The notes under the pieces are model-generated. The model ran no database searches. It was not told the origin of the DNA and worked only from the letters and a program-made list of their open reading frames with translations. The position numbers and the translations under genes are program-made. A stretch of 64,000 nucleotides of DNA, from contig NZ_JAMQOJ010000008.1 in assembly GCF_031626495.1 (NCBI RefSeq), forward strand, positions 248,001 to 312,000. The letters are read 5' to 3'. The stretch is from Natrinema sp031626495. Lineage in GTDB: Archaea > Halobacteriota > Halobacteria > Halobacteriales > Natrialbaceae. Position 1 is the stretch's first letter, and every line of letters starts with the position of its first letter. This document shows positions 25,615 through 34,790 of this stretch, piece after piece.

Positions 25615-26712
25615 TCAGCTCCGCTCTTCCTCGGAGAACCGCCACGGGCTGTCGGCCGCGACGGCGGCTTCCTCTCGCGAGAGCGGTACGTCGTGGTACA
25701 GCTGCTCGAGATGGTCCATCGTATACCCCACGGAGTAGCGTTCGACGGCCGCCCTGGTCTCGCGCTCGGTGACCAGGCAGGTCTCGATCGACTCGACCAT
25801 CGATTCGAGGTCCCCGTATTCGAACCGCTCGCCGTTGTCGGGACCGATCGTCCGATCGAACGGCGGGACGTCGGCGGCCGCGACGGGGGTCCCGCAGGCG
25901 TTGGCTTCGAGCGTCGAGAGCCCGAGTGTGTCGGCGGTCGAGGCAGTCAGGAAGGTGTCGATCGAGGAGTAGAAGATGGGAAGCTCCTCGCGGGGGAGAA
26001 ACTCCCGGACTTCGACGTTGTCGGGGGCATTGCGTTCGAGACAGTCCCGATAGGGGCCGTCACCGACGATGACGAAGTCGTACTCGGGACACTCCTCGGC
26101 GACCCGCAGGATCTCGCTGACGTTTTTCTCCATGCTGAGCCGGCCGCTGTAGCCGATCACGGTCCGGTCGGGGTACCAGTCTTCGTCGGTCGGCTGGAAG
26201 AAGTCCATATCGATCCCGACGGGAAGCTGGACGTGTTCGACGTCGCGCTCGATACGTTCGGTCGAGGCGGTAACGATGTCGAAGCTCTCGAGGAACGCGT
26301 TCTCGATGGGGACGTACAGCTTCGAGAGCGCGGTAGCGACGGACTCGAATTTGACGTTCTGGTGGAAGTACTCCTCGAGGGGCGTGTGGTGGGTGTAAAT
26401 CGACGGGAGGTCGTGTTTCCGGGCGTAGTACCGTCCGAGCAGGCCGATCGGCGCGGGGCCGTGGCAGTGAACGACGTCGAGGTCGGGCAGCGTCGACGGC
26501 CGTCGGGTGAGCGGGATGCGGTAGCCGGCGTAGAACGGATTCGGCAGCGACCGGACGGGAATCTCGCGGTCGCCGGGCTCGTAGTCGCCGTCAGGGTAGA
26601 TCACGTACACTTCGTGACCCATGCGCTCTAGCTCCTCGCGCCAGAGTTTGATCGTATACGTTACGCCATCTATCTCAGGGAAATAACTGTCCGTGAAAAA
26701 TCCGATCTTCAT
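25615..26712 (-). CDS. GT4 glycosyltransferase, SQD2/diacylglycerol-type
   Basis: A 365-residue GT-B enzyme. The opening MKIGFFTDSYFPEIDGVTYT and VVHCHGPAPIGLLGRYYARK match GT4 enzymes that glycosylate lipids. The C-domain has VIGYSGRLSMEKNVSEIL, FVIVGDGPYRD and the EX7E nucleotide-sugar motif around STADTLGLSTLEANACGTPV. It immediately follows another GT4 gene (TGAATG junction). Together with the phosphatase-superfamily proteins it points to surface glycan or glycolipid synthesis. Confidence 0.9.
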   Translation of the reverse strand: MKIGFFTDSYFPEIDGVTYTIKLWREELERMGHEVYVIYPDGDYEPGDREIPVRSLPNPFYAGYRIPLTRRPSTLPDLDVVHCHGPAPIGLLGRYYARKHDLPSIYTHHTPLEEYFHQNVKFESVATALSKLYVPIENAFLESFDIVTASTERIERDVEHVQLPVGIDMDFFQPTDEDWYPDRTVIGYSGRLSMEKNVSEILRVAEECPEYDFVIVGDGPYRDCLERNAPDNVEVREFLPREELPIFYSSIDTFLTASTADTLGLSTLEANACGTPVAAADVPPFDRTIGPDNGERFEYGDLESMVESIETCLVTERETRAAVERYSVGYTMDHLEQLYHDVPLSREEAAVAADSPWRFSEEERS

Positions 26713-27696
26713 TCAGGCCACCTCCTCGTACAACGACTGATAGCGGTTCGCGACCGTCTCGAGCGAGAATTCCTCGCTCCGTTCGGCCGCGTTCGATCCG
26801 AGCCGGGCTCTGAGATCGGAATCCGTGAGCCGTTCGAGGGCGTCCTCGAACGCGTCGACGTCCGATCCGGACGCCTTCAGGCAGTCTGTGCCGTCCTCGA
26901 GCCACGAGAACGTCTCGATGTCGCGGACGAGAAGCGGCTTGCCGGCGGTCATCGCTTCCAGCAGCGCGATCCCCTCGTTTTCCTCGTGGGTCGGGAAACA
27001 GAAGATGTCGCCGGCCGCGTACGCGCCGCGAATGTCGTCGACGAAGCCGGTGAACGTGCAGTTGTCGGGTGAGTTCTCGATCAGTGCCGTCGTTTCCCGC
27101 CCCTTCAGCGAGAGGTCCAGCGGGCCGAACCACGCGAAGTCGAGGTCGGGCAGCCGCCGGGCCAGCTCGACGAACGTCTCCAGTCCCTTCCGCTTGATCA
27201 CGTGACCGACGAGGAACACCGTCGGCGGGCTGAGATCGTAGCGCTCGCGGTACTCGTCCTCGAGCGATTCGAACCCCTCGAGTTTCTCGCGGTCGACGCC
27301 GTTCGAGATGACCGTCGTCGGCGCGTCGGTGTAGGTCTCGATTAGCCCCCGGTTGTACTCCGAGGGACAGACGAGGGCGTCGGCCAGCCCGTAGGCCCGC
27401 TCGAGATACGGCTTGAGCGGCTTTGCGAGGGCGTTCGTGAACCGGAAACTGTCCCCGAAGTCCTCCGCGGTGACGTGCGTATGCGCGACGACCGGGACGC
27501 CCCGTCGTCGCGCTCGTCTCGCGTAAAACACCGACCGCGGCCCCATGAGGTTACAGTGGAACACGTCGGCGTCGAGCGTCGGCTCGGTCGTATACGAAAG
27601 CTCCAGTCGGTCCAGCATCTTCCGCTGGTGGACGACGGACTCCCGGATACCGCCGGTGACGTGATCCTCGAGTTCGAAGTAGTGGCTGATCTTCAT
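26713..27696 (-). CDS. GT4 glycosyltransferase
   Basis: A 327-residue GT-B enzyme starting MKISHYFELEDHVTGGI. It has VPVVAHTHVTAEDFG, VCPSEYNRGLIE, FLVGHVIKRKGLETFVEL and the donor-site motif FPTHEENEGIALLEAMTAGKP. The stop abuts the ATG of the second GT4 gene, so they are one transcriptional unit. An 11-codon longer start is possible. Donor and acceptor sugars cannot be inferred. Confidence 0.9.
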   Translation of the reverse strand: MKISHYFELEDHVTGGIRESVVHQRKMLDRLELSYTTEPTLDADVFHCNLMGPRSVFYARRARRRGVPVVAHTHVTAEDFGDSFRFTNALAKPLKPYLERAYGLADALVCPSEYNRGLIETYTDAPTTVISNGVDREKLEGFESLEDEYRERYDLSPPTVFLVGHVIKRKGLETFVELARRLPDLDFAWFGPLDLSLKGRETTALIENSPDNCTFTGFVDDIRGAYAAGDIFCFPTHEENEGIALLEAMTAGKPLLVRDIETFSWLEDGTDCLKASGSDVDAFEDALERLTDSDLRARLGSNAAERSEEFSLETVANRYQSLYEEVA

Positions 27697-27808
27697 ACCG
27701 GACTCCCGTGTCGTTACCACCGGGCGCACCGCGTCGCTGGGCGCCGTCGGCGACCGTCGGTTTTCGTCTCGGTACTCGCTCCGCCTCCGTTCTCGATCGA
27801 ACGCGGCG

Positions 27809-28669
27809 TTACTCGACTTCGAGCCACGGCACCTCCATGAGCGCCGGGATGTAGGTCTCGATGTGGTGTTCCCAGACGCCCTCCTCGCCGAAGGCTTCGC
27901 CGTGGTCTGCCGTCACGATTACTTTCCCGTCGAGTTCCGGGATCAGGTCGGCGACGGACTCGAGGGCGATCCGGAGGTTCTCCTCGTAGAGGGCCATCGC
28001 GGCGTCGCGCGTGCCGTTCTTGACGAGGTCGGCCGGATCGAGTTCGAGCCAGAGGCCGGCCTTCTGGGCGAGTTCGCTCCCCTCGAGCGTGTTCTCGACT
28101 TTCGGTCGGATCGTATCGCCGAGCGACGAGAGCGCGCCGCCACCGCCGTCGCCCTCCTTTTCGGCTTCCTCCTGTTTCTTGATCCCCTTCTGGATCTGCT
28201 TGAGCTTCTGCCCTTTCCCCCGGGCGAGGTAGGGGGCGTGTGGCTGCATGTAGTGGAGCACCGTCCGATCGGCCGCTTCGACGGCGTCCTGGTGCTCGTG
28301 GAACGCCTCCCCGAGGCTGTCCGGCGGAACGGTGCCGAGGTCGTCGTCCCAGCCGCTCTTCCAGACGTCGAAGACGTTGCTGATGTGGTCGGACGCCGAC
28401 CACTCGTAGTCACAACTAGCCCCCCACTTGAGTTCGTTCAGTGGGATGCCCAGATCGTTGATGAAGGGATTGCTCGAGAAGTACGCGATGTCGTGTTCGT
28501 CGGTGAACGTCCGGTAGGCCCACTCCGGGGTCGACGAGCCGACGCTTCGACGTTTCTCTAACGTCCCGTCGAGGTACTCGTCGTACACCTCGCTGAACAC
28601 GTCGTACCGACACGCATCCAGCACCAGGCAGTAGTCCCAGTCAGTTTCGAGGAAGCGCTGGTCCTGCAT
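27809..28669 (-). CDS. Alkaline-phosphatase-superfamily protein, short form
   Basis: A 286-residue protein with the metal-binding landmarks of the superfamily: WDYCLVLDACRYDVF at the N-terminus, LHYMQPHAPY in the middle and KVIVTADHGEAFGEEG near the end. The usual Cys/Ser/Thr nucleophile segment is less clear; C20 in the LDACR context may serve. It belongs to the sulfatase-like proteins frequent in haloarchaeal surface-glycan clusters, and here it follows the two GT4 genes' direction. Substrate unknown. Confidence 0.8.
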   Translation of the reverse strand: MQDQRFLETDWDYCLVLDACRYDVFSEVYDEYLDGTLEKRRSVGSSTPEWAYRTFTDEHDIAYFSSNPFINDLGIPLNELKWGASCDYEWSASDHISNVFDVWKSGWDDDLGTVPPDSLGEAFHEHQDAVEAADRTVLHYMQPHAPYLARGKGQKLKQIQKGIKKQEEAEKEGDGGGGALSSLGDTIRPKVENTLEGSELAQKAGLWLELDPADLVKNGTRDAAMALYEENLRIALESVADLIPELDGKVIVTADHGEAFGEEGVWEHHIETYIPALMEVPWLEVE

Positions 28670-28797
28670 TCGTTATCGCCTCCTTTCGAGTCGACCTACG
28701 TATTCTTATTGGTTCCCGGAAAGTCACCGCGACCGCCCTTATCGGGCTAATATCCGGGTCTATCTGCCGAGTTTGGGCGATCGGATCAGCCGCGGAG

Positions 28798-30387
28798 CTA
28801 CTCGAGATAGCCGAGTTCGCGAAGCCGGTCGCGGGTCTCCTCGTCGGCGTCGGCTAACGCGTCGTCGGCGTCGGCGACTCGCTCGTCGGGGTCGTCCCAC
28901 GCGCCACCGACGGCCTCCTCGAACCGGGCGAGTGCCCGTTCCGTGGCGGCGACTGTTTCGTCGTCGGCCGGATCGACTGGCGACTCCTCGGCTGGGTCCT
29001 CGTCGAGCCGATAGCCCTCGTCGGGGATGCGATCCGCGCGGACGTACTTCGCGTCGGAGCTGCGGGCGGCCCGCAGCCGGGAGTACGCCCGGTGATCCTC
29101 GGGGAGTTCGATGCCGGCCTCGCTGGCCTTCTCCTCCAGATGGTGGAGTTCGATGACCGGCTGGGCGTACTCGACGAACGCGTAGTCGCCGTCGGCCGCG
29201 TCCGCCTCCCCGTTTCCGAGGACGGCCCGCTGGCCGGGATCCGCCTCGGTCGTCCCGTCGAACGCGCGGAACTCGCTCGAGAGCAGCGAACGCGTCGGGT
29301 CGCGGCCGACGGCTCCATCCGCACCGGCCGTCGTACCGACCCCATCGGGGTCGACGCCGGTCGCGTCCAGCACCGTGTGATAGCAGTCGAGCAGTTCGAC
29401 GAGGTCGTCGCGCCGGTCGGCCTCGAGGTCGGGGTGTTTGACCAGCAGCGGGACGTTGATGAGTTGGTCGTAGAGGGCGAACTCGTGACCGTAGAGGTCG
29501 TGTTCGCCGTGGAGTTCGCCGTGGTCGGCGCAGACGACGACGGTCGTGTCCTCCCACTGGCCGGTCTCGCGCAGCCACGCGAACAGGCGGCCGAGTTCGG
29601 CGTCCATGTGGGCGATCTCGGCGTCGTACAGGCCGCGAATATCGTTCCACTCCTCGTCGTCGATCTCGCGCGCGCCCGAATTGAACTCCTTCGAGTTCTG
29701 GCAGACCTCGCTGGGGTCGACGCCGGGGGCGAACTCCTCGCGGTACTCCTCGGGCGGGTAGTACGGCAGGTGGGCGTCCATCAGGTTGACGAACGCGAAC
29801 CAGCCCTCGTCGCTGTCGCTGTCGTCGATGAACGATTTCGTGCGGTCGATGACCGACGGCGTCTTCGAGTCCGCCCCGTCGCCGCTGGCGAGTTTCGAGT
29901 GTGCCATCGCGCCGAGGTGGACGAGCTTCGACGCCAGATCTCGGAGGTAGTCGTTGTCGTTGATCGCCTGCCACGCGCTCGCCAGCGGCCCCGAGAGGAC
30001 GTCGCCGGGCAACACCTCGAAGAACGAGTCCTGCGCGTCGAAGCCGTCAGTGAGCCCGGTGTAGGGCGTGATCCAGGCGTTCGAGGAGTAACACGCCGTG
30101 TCGTAGCCGGCCGCCGACAGCGTCGAAGCGAGAGTGGTCTCGTCCTCGAGGTACGGACTTCCCTGGTCGGCCCCGTGCTGGCTGGGATAGCGACCGGTGA
30201 AAAGCGAAGCGTGCACCGGCAATGTCCACGGCGCAGGGGCGATCGCCGACTCGAAGACAGTCGCCTCCTCTGCGAACCGCGAGAGTTCGGGCGTCGTCTC
30301 CCGCTCGTAGCCGTACGGGCCGAGGTGGTCCTTCCGGACCGTATCGAGAACGACGAAGAGGACGTTCGACTGACGGGTCCTGTCCAT
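28798..30387 (-). CDS. Sulfatase-like phosphatase-superfamily hydrolase/transferase
   Basis: About 529 residues. NVLFVVLDTVRKDHLGPYGY provides the first metal Asp, and FVNLMDAHLPYYPPEEY and VVVCADHGELHGEHDLYGHE the later Asp/His ligands. The nucleophile region reads APWTLPVHASLFTG: Thr occupies the place where sulfatases carry Cys/Ser converted to formylglycine, so it resembles phosphotransferases of the superfamily more than true sulfatases. The start is MDRTRQSN; nine codons more are possible. There is no signal peptide. It is divergent from the flippase-like gene. Confidence 0.85.
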   Translation of the reverse strand: MDRTRQSNVLFVVLDTVRKDHLGPYGYERETTPELSRFAEEATVFESAIAPAPWTLPVHASLFTGRYPSQHGADQGSPYLEDETTLASTLSAAGYDTACYSSNAWITPYTGLTDGFDAQDSFFEVLPGDVLSGPLASAWQAINDNDYLRDLASKLVHLGAMAHSKLASGDGADSKTPSVIDRTKSFIDDSDSDEGWFAFVNLMDAHLPYYPPEEYREEFAPGVDPSEVCQNSKEFNSGAREIDDEEWNDIRGLYDAEIAHMDAELGRLFAWLRETGQWEDTTVVVCADHGELHGEHDLYGHEFALYDQLINVPLLVKHPDLEADRRDDLVELLDCYHTVLDATGVDPDGVGTTAGADGAVGRDPTRSLLSSEFRAFDGTTEADPGQRAVLGNGEADAADGDYAFVEYAQPVIELHHLEEKASEAGIELPEDHRAYSRLRAARSSDAKYVRADRIPDEGYRLDEDPAEESPVDPADDETVAATERALARFEEAVGGAWDDPDERVADADDALADADEETRDRLRELGYLE

Positions 30388-30511
30388 TACTGACGACACT
30401 CGGCTCCACGCCAATAAATCGATTGAACGGTGGCGAAGGCGGCGCTACCGGACGCCGCTGCTTGCGAGCGTCGATCAGACGTTTCAAGTTTGCTGACGAT
30501 CGATACCGGTT

Positions 30512-31531
30512 ATGGACGAGCGAAACCGGCGCGCATTTATCATCGGGGGCCTCGGGGCGATCGCGGTCTTTGCCGTCCTGTTCTTCGCGGTCGGTGCCCG
30601 CGGCGTCGTCGACTCGCTGTTGTCAGCGGATCCGTCGTTGGTCGCCGGAACGTTCGCTCTCGCGCTCGGCTGGCTGGCCGCCTGGAGCCTAATGCTCCGA
30701 ACCGTCCTCGCCGCCCTCGGGGTCGACGTGCCGGTCGTCAGGTCGTTCTTCGTCTACGCCGGTGCCGTCTTCGCCAACAACGTCACCCCGTTCGGGCAGG
30801 CCGGCGGTGAGCCGGTCGCGGCGCTGCTCATCTCGAAAGTCTCCGACGCCCGCTACGAGACCGGCCTCGTCGGCATCGCCAGCGTCGACGTCATCAACGT
30901 CGTCCCCTCGATCTCGCTCATCCTCGTCGGCGTCGCCTACTACGCGACGACCGCCGCCCTGGGCAGCCGCCTCGAGACGGCCGTCGGCTCCGCGGTCGCG
31001 CTGATCAGCGCCATCGTGATCGTCATGGCGCTCGTCTGGCGGTATCACGACCGACTCGTCGAACGGCTCCCCGCTGTCGTCGCCCCCCGGCTCGGCCGGC
31101 TCGGCCTCGAGCGATTCGAATCCGAGACGCTCGAGGAAGACCTCCGGGACCGACTGGGACGGTTCTTCGAGAACATCGAGCGCGTCGCGACCGACCGCTG
31201 GCGGCTCGCCGCCGTCGTCGGACTGTCGCTCTGTGGCTGGCTCTTCCAGACGGCGGCGCTCACGGTCGCGTTCGCCGCGCTGGGGTACGACGTCGCGCCG
31301 TACGTCCTGCTGTTCGTGATCCCGCTCGCGAATCTGGCAGGTGCGGCTCCACTCCCCGGCGGTCTCGGCGGAATCGAGGCCGCGTTCGTCACCCTGCTCG
31401 TGCCGACGACCGGGGTTCCGGCGTCGGCGGTCACCGCAGCGGTCCTCATCTTCCGCGGCGCGATCTACTGGATGCCGGTGTTGATCGGCGGCGTGTCGGT
31501 CTCGGCGTTCGGCGTCCGGGCGGTCCGATAA
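30512..31531 (+). CDS. AglD/LPG-synthase-TM-like flippase family membrane protein
   Basis: A 339-residue protein with eight or so transmembrane segments. FANNVTPFGQAGGEPVAAL and the C-terminal PLPGGLGGIEAAFVTLL are the signatures of the lysylphosphatidylglycerol-synthase TM family (UPF0104), which includes the C-terminal part of AglD. Its place beside glycosyltransferases suggests transport or flipping of a lipid-linked saccharide. It lacks a fused glycosyltransferase domain. Confidence 0.85.
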   Translation: MDERNRRAFIIGGLGAIAVFAVLFFAVGARGVVDSLLSADPSLVAGTFALALGWLAAWSLMLRTVLAALGVDVPVVRSFFVYAGAVFANNVTPFGQAGGEPVAALLISKVSDARYETGLVGIASVDVINVVPSISLILVGVAYYATTAALGSRLETAVGSAVALISAIVIVMALVWRYHDRLVERLPAVVAPRLGRLGLERFESETLEEDLRDRLGRFFENIERVATDRWRLAAVVGLSLCGWLFQTAALTVAFAALGYDVAPYVLLFVIPLANLAGAAPLPGGLGGIEAAFVTLLVPTTGVPASAVTAAVLIFRGAIYWMPVLIGGVSVSAFGVRAVR

Positions 31532-31606
31532 GCCCCGCACGCCAGCGCCGCCCGAATCGTCCAACAGCGTCATCCCCGTGGGCCCCCGACGATCGGGCAG
31601 CGACCG

Positions 31607-32095
31607 ATGTACCAGGAAGGCCACTCCGGCTTCAACGCCCTGCTGTACGCCCCGTTTCTGCCGGTCGTCGCCGGCGCCGCGTCGCTCGAGCTAGCCCTTC
31701 TGGGAGCGTTGCTCGCCGTCGGCGTCGCCAACGTGCCGGATATCGATCAGCGGCTCCCGCTGATCGAGCATCGGGGTCCGACCCACACCGTCTGGTTCGC
31801 CGCCCTCGTCGGACTGGCCGCCGGCGGCGGGACCGCTCTCGCCGCCCCCGCGACGCCATGGGCGTTTCAGTTCGGGTTCGTCGTCGGTACGTGGGGCGTC
31901 CTCGCTCATCTCGCAGGCGACATCGTGACGCCGATGGGAATTACGCCGTTCGCGCCCGTCTGGCGGCGACACGTCACCTTCGATCTGTTCAAATCCAAGA
32001 ACGCGCGGATCAACCGCGCCGTGTTGCTCGTCGGCTCGAGCGCGCTGGCCGCGTCGCTTTCGCTAACGATCGGGTGGCCCGTTGGGAGTCTCTGA
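31607..32095 (+). CDS. YdjM/DUF457-like membrane metal-dependent hydrolase
   Basis: A 162-residue paralogue of the gene at 10318. It shows MYQEGHSGFNALLYAPF at the start, NVPDIDQRLPLIEHRGPTHT, and LAHLAGDIVTPMGITPF for the second His/Asp pair. Four membrane segments. It follows the flippase-like gene by 75 bases on the same strand and may be co-transcribed. It converges on a third family member. Confidence 0.85.
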   Translation: MYQEGHSGFNALLYAPFLPVVAGAASLELALLGALLAVGVANVPDIDQRLPLIEHRGPTHTVWFAALVGLAAGGGTALAAPATPWAFQFGFVVGTWGVLAHLAGDIVTPMGITPFAPVWRRHVTFDLFKSKNARINRAVLLVGSSALAASLSLTIGWPVGSL

Positions 32096-32106
32096 GGACG
32101 GACTCG

Positions 32107-32559
32107 TCAGCCGACGACCGGACGACCGTCGGCCCGCCAGACGAGGATCCCGATCGCCGCCGTCCAGAGCAGCGTCGTCGCAGCGGGGCTGTGAACCGCC
32201 AGCCCGGGACTCCACGACGTCTCGAGTGGGAACAACCAGTCGATCCCCTTCGGCGAGAGCGAGTCGATCGCGAGGTGCGAGCCGATCGCCAGCGCGACGC
32301 CGGCCACGAGGGTTCGATCGCGCGTCGCCGCGTAGGCCCCGACGACGACCGCTAGCGCGAACAGCGGCGTGTGCGTGATCCCGCGGTGGACGAACGGCCA
32401 ATCGAGGGCCGACGGGAAGAGGAAGTCCGCGTCCGGAAGGAGGCCGAAGACGATCCCGAGTCGCGGATCGGCCTCGGTGAAGCCGGCGACCAGCGCGTAG
32501 CCGACGACGGCGTGGGTCGCGAACGCGCCCGCGAGAAACAGTATTCGGCCCGGTACCAT
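32107..32559 (-). CDS. DUF457-like membrane metal-dependent hydrolase
   Basis: A 150-residue four-pass protein. The motif GLLPDADFLFPSALDWPFVHRGITHT keeps the LPDADF and HRGITHT metal residues; AIGSHLAIDSLSPKGIDWLFP supplies the second set. The start MVPGRILFLAGAFA was chosen over a 24-codon extension. It is more distant from the other two copies. The gene lies head to head with the DedA-like gene. Confidence 0.8.
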   Translation of the reverse strand: MVPGRILFLAGAFATHAVVGYALVAGFTEADPRLGIVFGLLPDADFLFPSALDWPFVHRGITHTPLFALAVVVGAYAATRDRTLVAGVALAIGSHLAIDSLSPKGIDWLFPLETSWSPGLAVHSPAATTLLWTAAIGILVWRADGRPVVG

Positions 32560-32663
32560 GGGTCGCACTTTCGCCCAACTGATTGACATACCTTCCGGTT
32601 CGATTCGCAGTTCCGCCCGCCGAACCAACACAAATTACAGGCAGGACGGATTACGCTCGGCGC

Positions 32664-33185
32664 ATGGATCCGTTGCAACTCGAGGGGACGCCGCCCTGGC
32701 TCGAGTCGATGTTCACGTCGGAGGTCGCGTTCGCGGTGTTCTTCGGGATCTGTATCCTCGAGGGTGCGATGCTCCTGCGGTTTATGCCGAGCGAACTCGT
32801 CGTGCCGGCCGCGCTGGCGCTGATCGGGTCGACGGTCTCGAAGGCGGTCGCGATCGTCGCCCTCGCGGTCGTCGGCACGACGATCGGCCAGTTCTGTCTC
32901 TTCTGTGTCGTCCGTCGAGGGGGGCGGGAGTACGTCCTGCAGACGCGCTGGTTTCCCATCTCCGAGTCGCGTCTCGAGCGGTTCGACGGCTGGTTCGATC
33001 GGTGGGGAGCGATCGCCGTCCCGGTGAGTAACACGATGCTGTTCGTTCGCGGCCTGCTGACCGTTCCCGCCGGACTGTCGGAGATGGACGGCCGGACGTT
33101 CGTCGCGCTGTCGGCCGCCGGCTCGCTGTCGTTTCAGTCGATCCTCGCCGGGCTCTACCTGTTCGGCGGCCACCTGCTGGCGTGA
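32664..33185 (+). CDS. DedA-family (SNARE-associated) membrane protein
   Basis: A 173-residue membrane protein starting MDPLQLEGTPPWLESM. ILEGAMLLRFMPSELVVPAA corresponds to the DedA re-entrant segment, and the later part has FDRWGAIAVPVSNTMLFVRGLLTVPAG, equivalent to the family's Arg-containing motif. DedA proteins flip phospholipids or polyprenyl carriers. The location in a surface-polymer region fits lipid recycling. Confidence 0.85.
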   Translation: MDPLQLEGTPPWLESMFTSEVAFAVFFGICILEGAMLLRFMPSELVVPAALALIGSTVSKAVAIVALAVVGTTIGQFCLFCVVRRGGREYVLQTRWFPISESRLERFDGWFDRWGAIAVPVSNTMLFVRGLLTVPAGLSEMDGRTFVALSAAGSLSFQSILAGLYLFGGHLLA

Positions 33186-33247
33186 GCTTGGAGGGGGAAC
33201 GGGAGCAAAAGGACGCTTCGTGGTGACGAAACGAGTTCTCGAGCCGA

Positions 33248-34663
33248 TCAGTCGCCTTGCCGGTAGACCGGGAGGCGAAGCCTGACGCCGGCGTCGTGAA
33301 GCTGCCACCGGATCTCCGAGCCGGCCCACGCCAGCCCGGCCAGCAGCGCGACGCCGATGGCGGCGAACTCAGAGGACCCCATCCAGACCGGGGTCACGAA
33401 GAGGAGGCCGTTGTAGATCCGATGCGGAAGGATCGTCTCGATGAGGTCGCCGAGGAACTCGAGGGGTTCGAAGCCGAACAGCCCGTCGCTCCCACCGCCA
33501 CCGTCGCCGCCGGTTTCGGCGGCCGTACGCGACTCGAGGCCGAGCGCGGCCGCGCTCTCACCGCTGGTGCTCTCGTCGCCGGTCTCGAGGCGCTCGGCCT
33601 CGTAGGGTAGCGACGACCCGACCTGCCAGACGATCGCGCCGGACTCGTTGACTTCCATCACGCGGTTGCCGTGGGTGTCGGAGATGAGCGTGTTGCCGTT
33701 CGGGAGTCGGTCGGCGTCGCGTGGCCACTGAATCCGGTCGTCCTCCCACACCCAGGTCTGGTTCCACTCGCCGTCTTCGCGCTGGAACTCTTTGATCTGT
33801 GCGTTCTCGGAGTCGGCGACGAGGACGGCGGGTCCGCCCTGACTCTCGGGGATGTAATCGGGGTTGTGCTGTTCGTTCAGGACGTCGTACTCGTTTTCGG
33901 ATCCGAGCGTCCAGTCCTCGAGCAGTCCCTGCTGCTGATCGAGGAAGACGACCTGGTCCTGATTCCGCAGACTGACCATGATTCGGCCCTCCATCTGCCC
34001 CTCTTCGATGTACTCGACGTCGTTGATGTGGGCCCAGTCGCGCGGCCACTCGTGGCCGCCCTCGAGCGGGAAGTCGCTCTGGGCGTCCCAGAGCCAGTCG
34101 ACGATCTCCGTCTCGGTGTCGACGATGAACACCTGATCGTGGACCATGTCGGCGACGACGAAGTGGGTCTCGTTGATGCGATCCGCGTCGTGCCACTCGG
34201 CGGCGAGTTCGTTGGGATCGTAGCGCTCGTAGAGCACCTCGACCTCGCCGGTCGTGAGGTTGGCGCGCTCGATGACGTTACGAGTACACGGCGGCGAACC
34301 ACAGTACGGCTTCTCGGTGTGGATCGTGTCCGTCGCGGCGTATTCGACGGTCAGAGGGTCGCCCTCGACTGGATCGGCATCGAAGTACTTCGTGCGCGTG
34401 TTGTTGTAGTAGATGACCTCGCCGTCGGGCGCGTAGGCGGTGATCGTCCCCGCACGCCCCGATTCGGTGACGACAGTGTGATTCTCCGTCGGCGGCGCGT
34501 TCGGGACGTCTTCTTTCGACGCCGTCGAGAGGCCGCCCGACGCCGCCGCGCTGGCGACCACGGCCGCCGAGATGAGAATGAGAACGGCGAACGCGGCCCG
34601 GAGTCGGTTTCGCGTGATCTCCGACCGGACGCGATCGATCGACGGGAGCGACTCTGCGTTCAC
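33248..34663 (-). CDS. Membrane-anchored arylsulfotransferase (ASST)-like protein
   Basis: A 471-residue protein with a transmembrane helix at 22-44, an extracellular beta-propeller (60-360) and two C-terminal hydrophobic segments (about 415-455). AEWHDADRINETHFVVADM, DWAHINDVEYIEEG, NPDYIPESQGGPAVLVAD and WPRDADRLPNGNTLISDT are propeller blades of the ASST family. Bacterial ASST transfers sulfate between phenols through a catalytic His; a candidate is H224 in DWAHINDV. It may sulfate surface molecules or only share the fold. Confidence 0.82.
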   Translation of the reverse strand: MNAESLPSIDRVRSEITRNRLRAAFAVLILISAAVVASAAASGGLSTASKEDVPNAPPTENHTVVTESGRAGTITAYAPDGEVIYYNNTRTKYFDADPVEGDPLTVEYAATDTIHTEKPYCGSPPCTRNVIERANLTTGEVEVLYERYDPNELAAEWHDADRINETHFVVADMVHDQVFIVDTETEIVDWLWDAQSDFPLEGGHEWPRDWAHINDVEYIEEGQMEGRIMVSLRNQDQVVFLDQQQGLLEDWTLGSENEYDVLNEQHNPDYIPESQGGPAVLVADSENAQIKEFQREDGEWNQTWVWEDDRIQWPRDADRLPNGNTLISDTHGNRVMEVNESGAIVWQVGSSLPYEAERLETGDESTSGESAAALGLESRTAAETGGDGGGGSDGLFGFEPLEFLGDLIETILPHRIYNGLLFVTPVWMGSSEFAAIGVALLAGLAWAGSEIRWQLHDAGVRLRLPVYRQGD

Positions 34664-34790
34664 GGATCGATCACCATCGAATACGTGAGCACCGTCTGGG
34701 TAATCATCTTTTGTCGGTTCCGGATCGTACTACTAGTACTTTTTCTAACGACATCACGGTCGCTGAGACAATCCGACCCGGTGACCCGTT

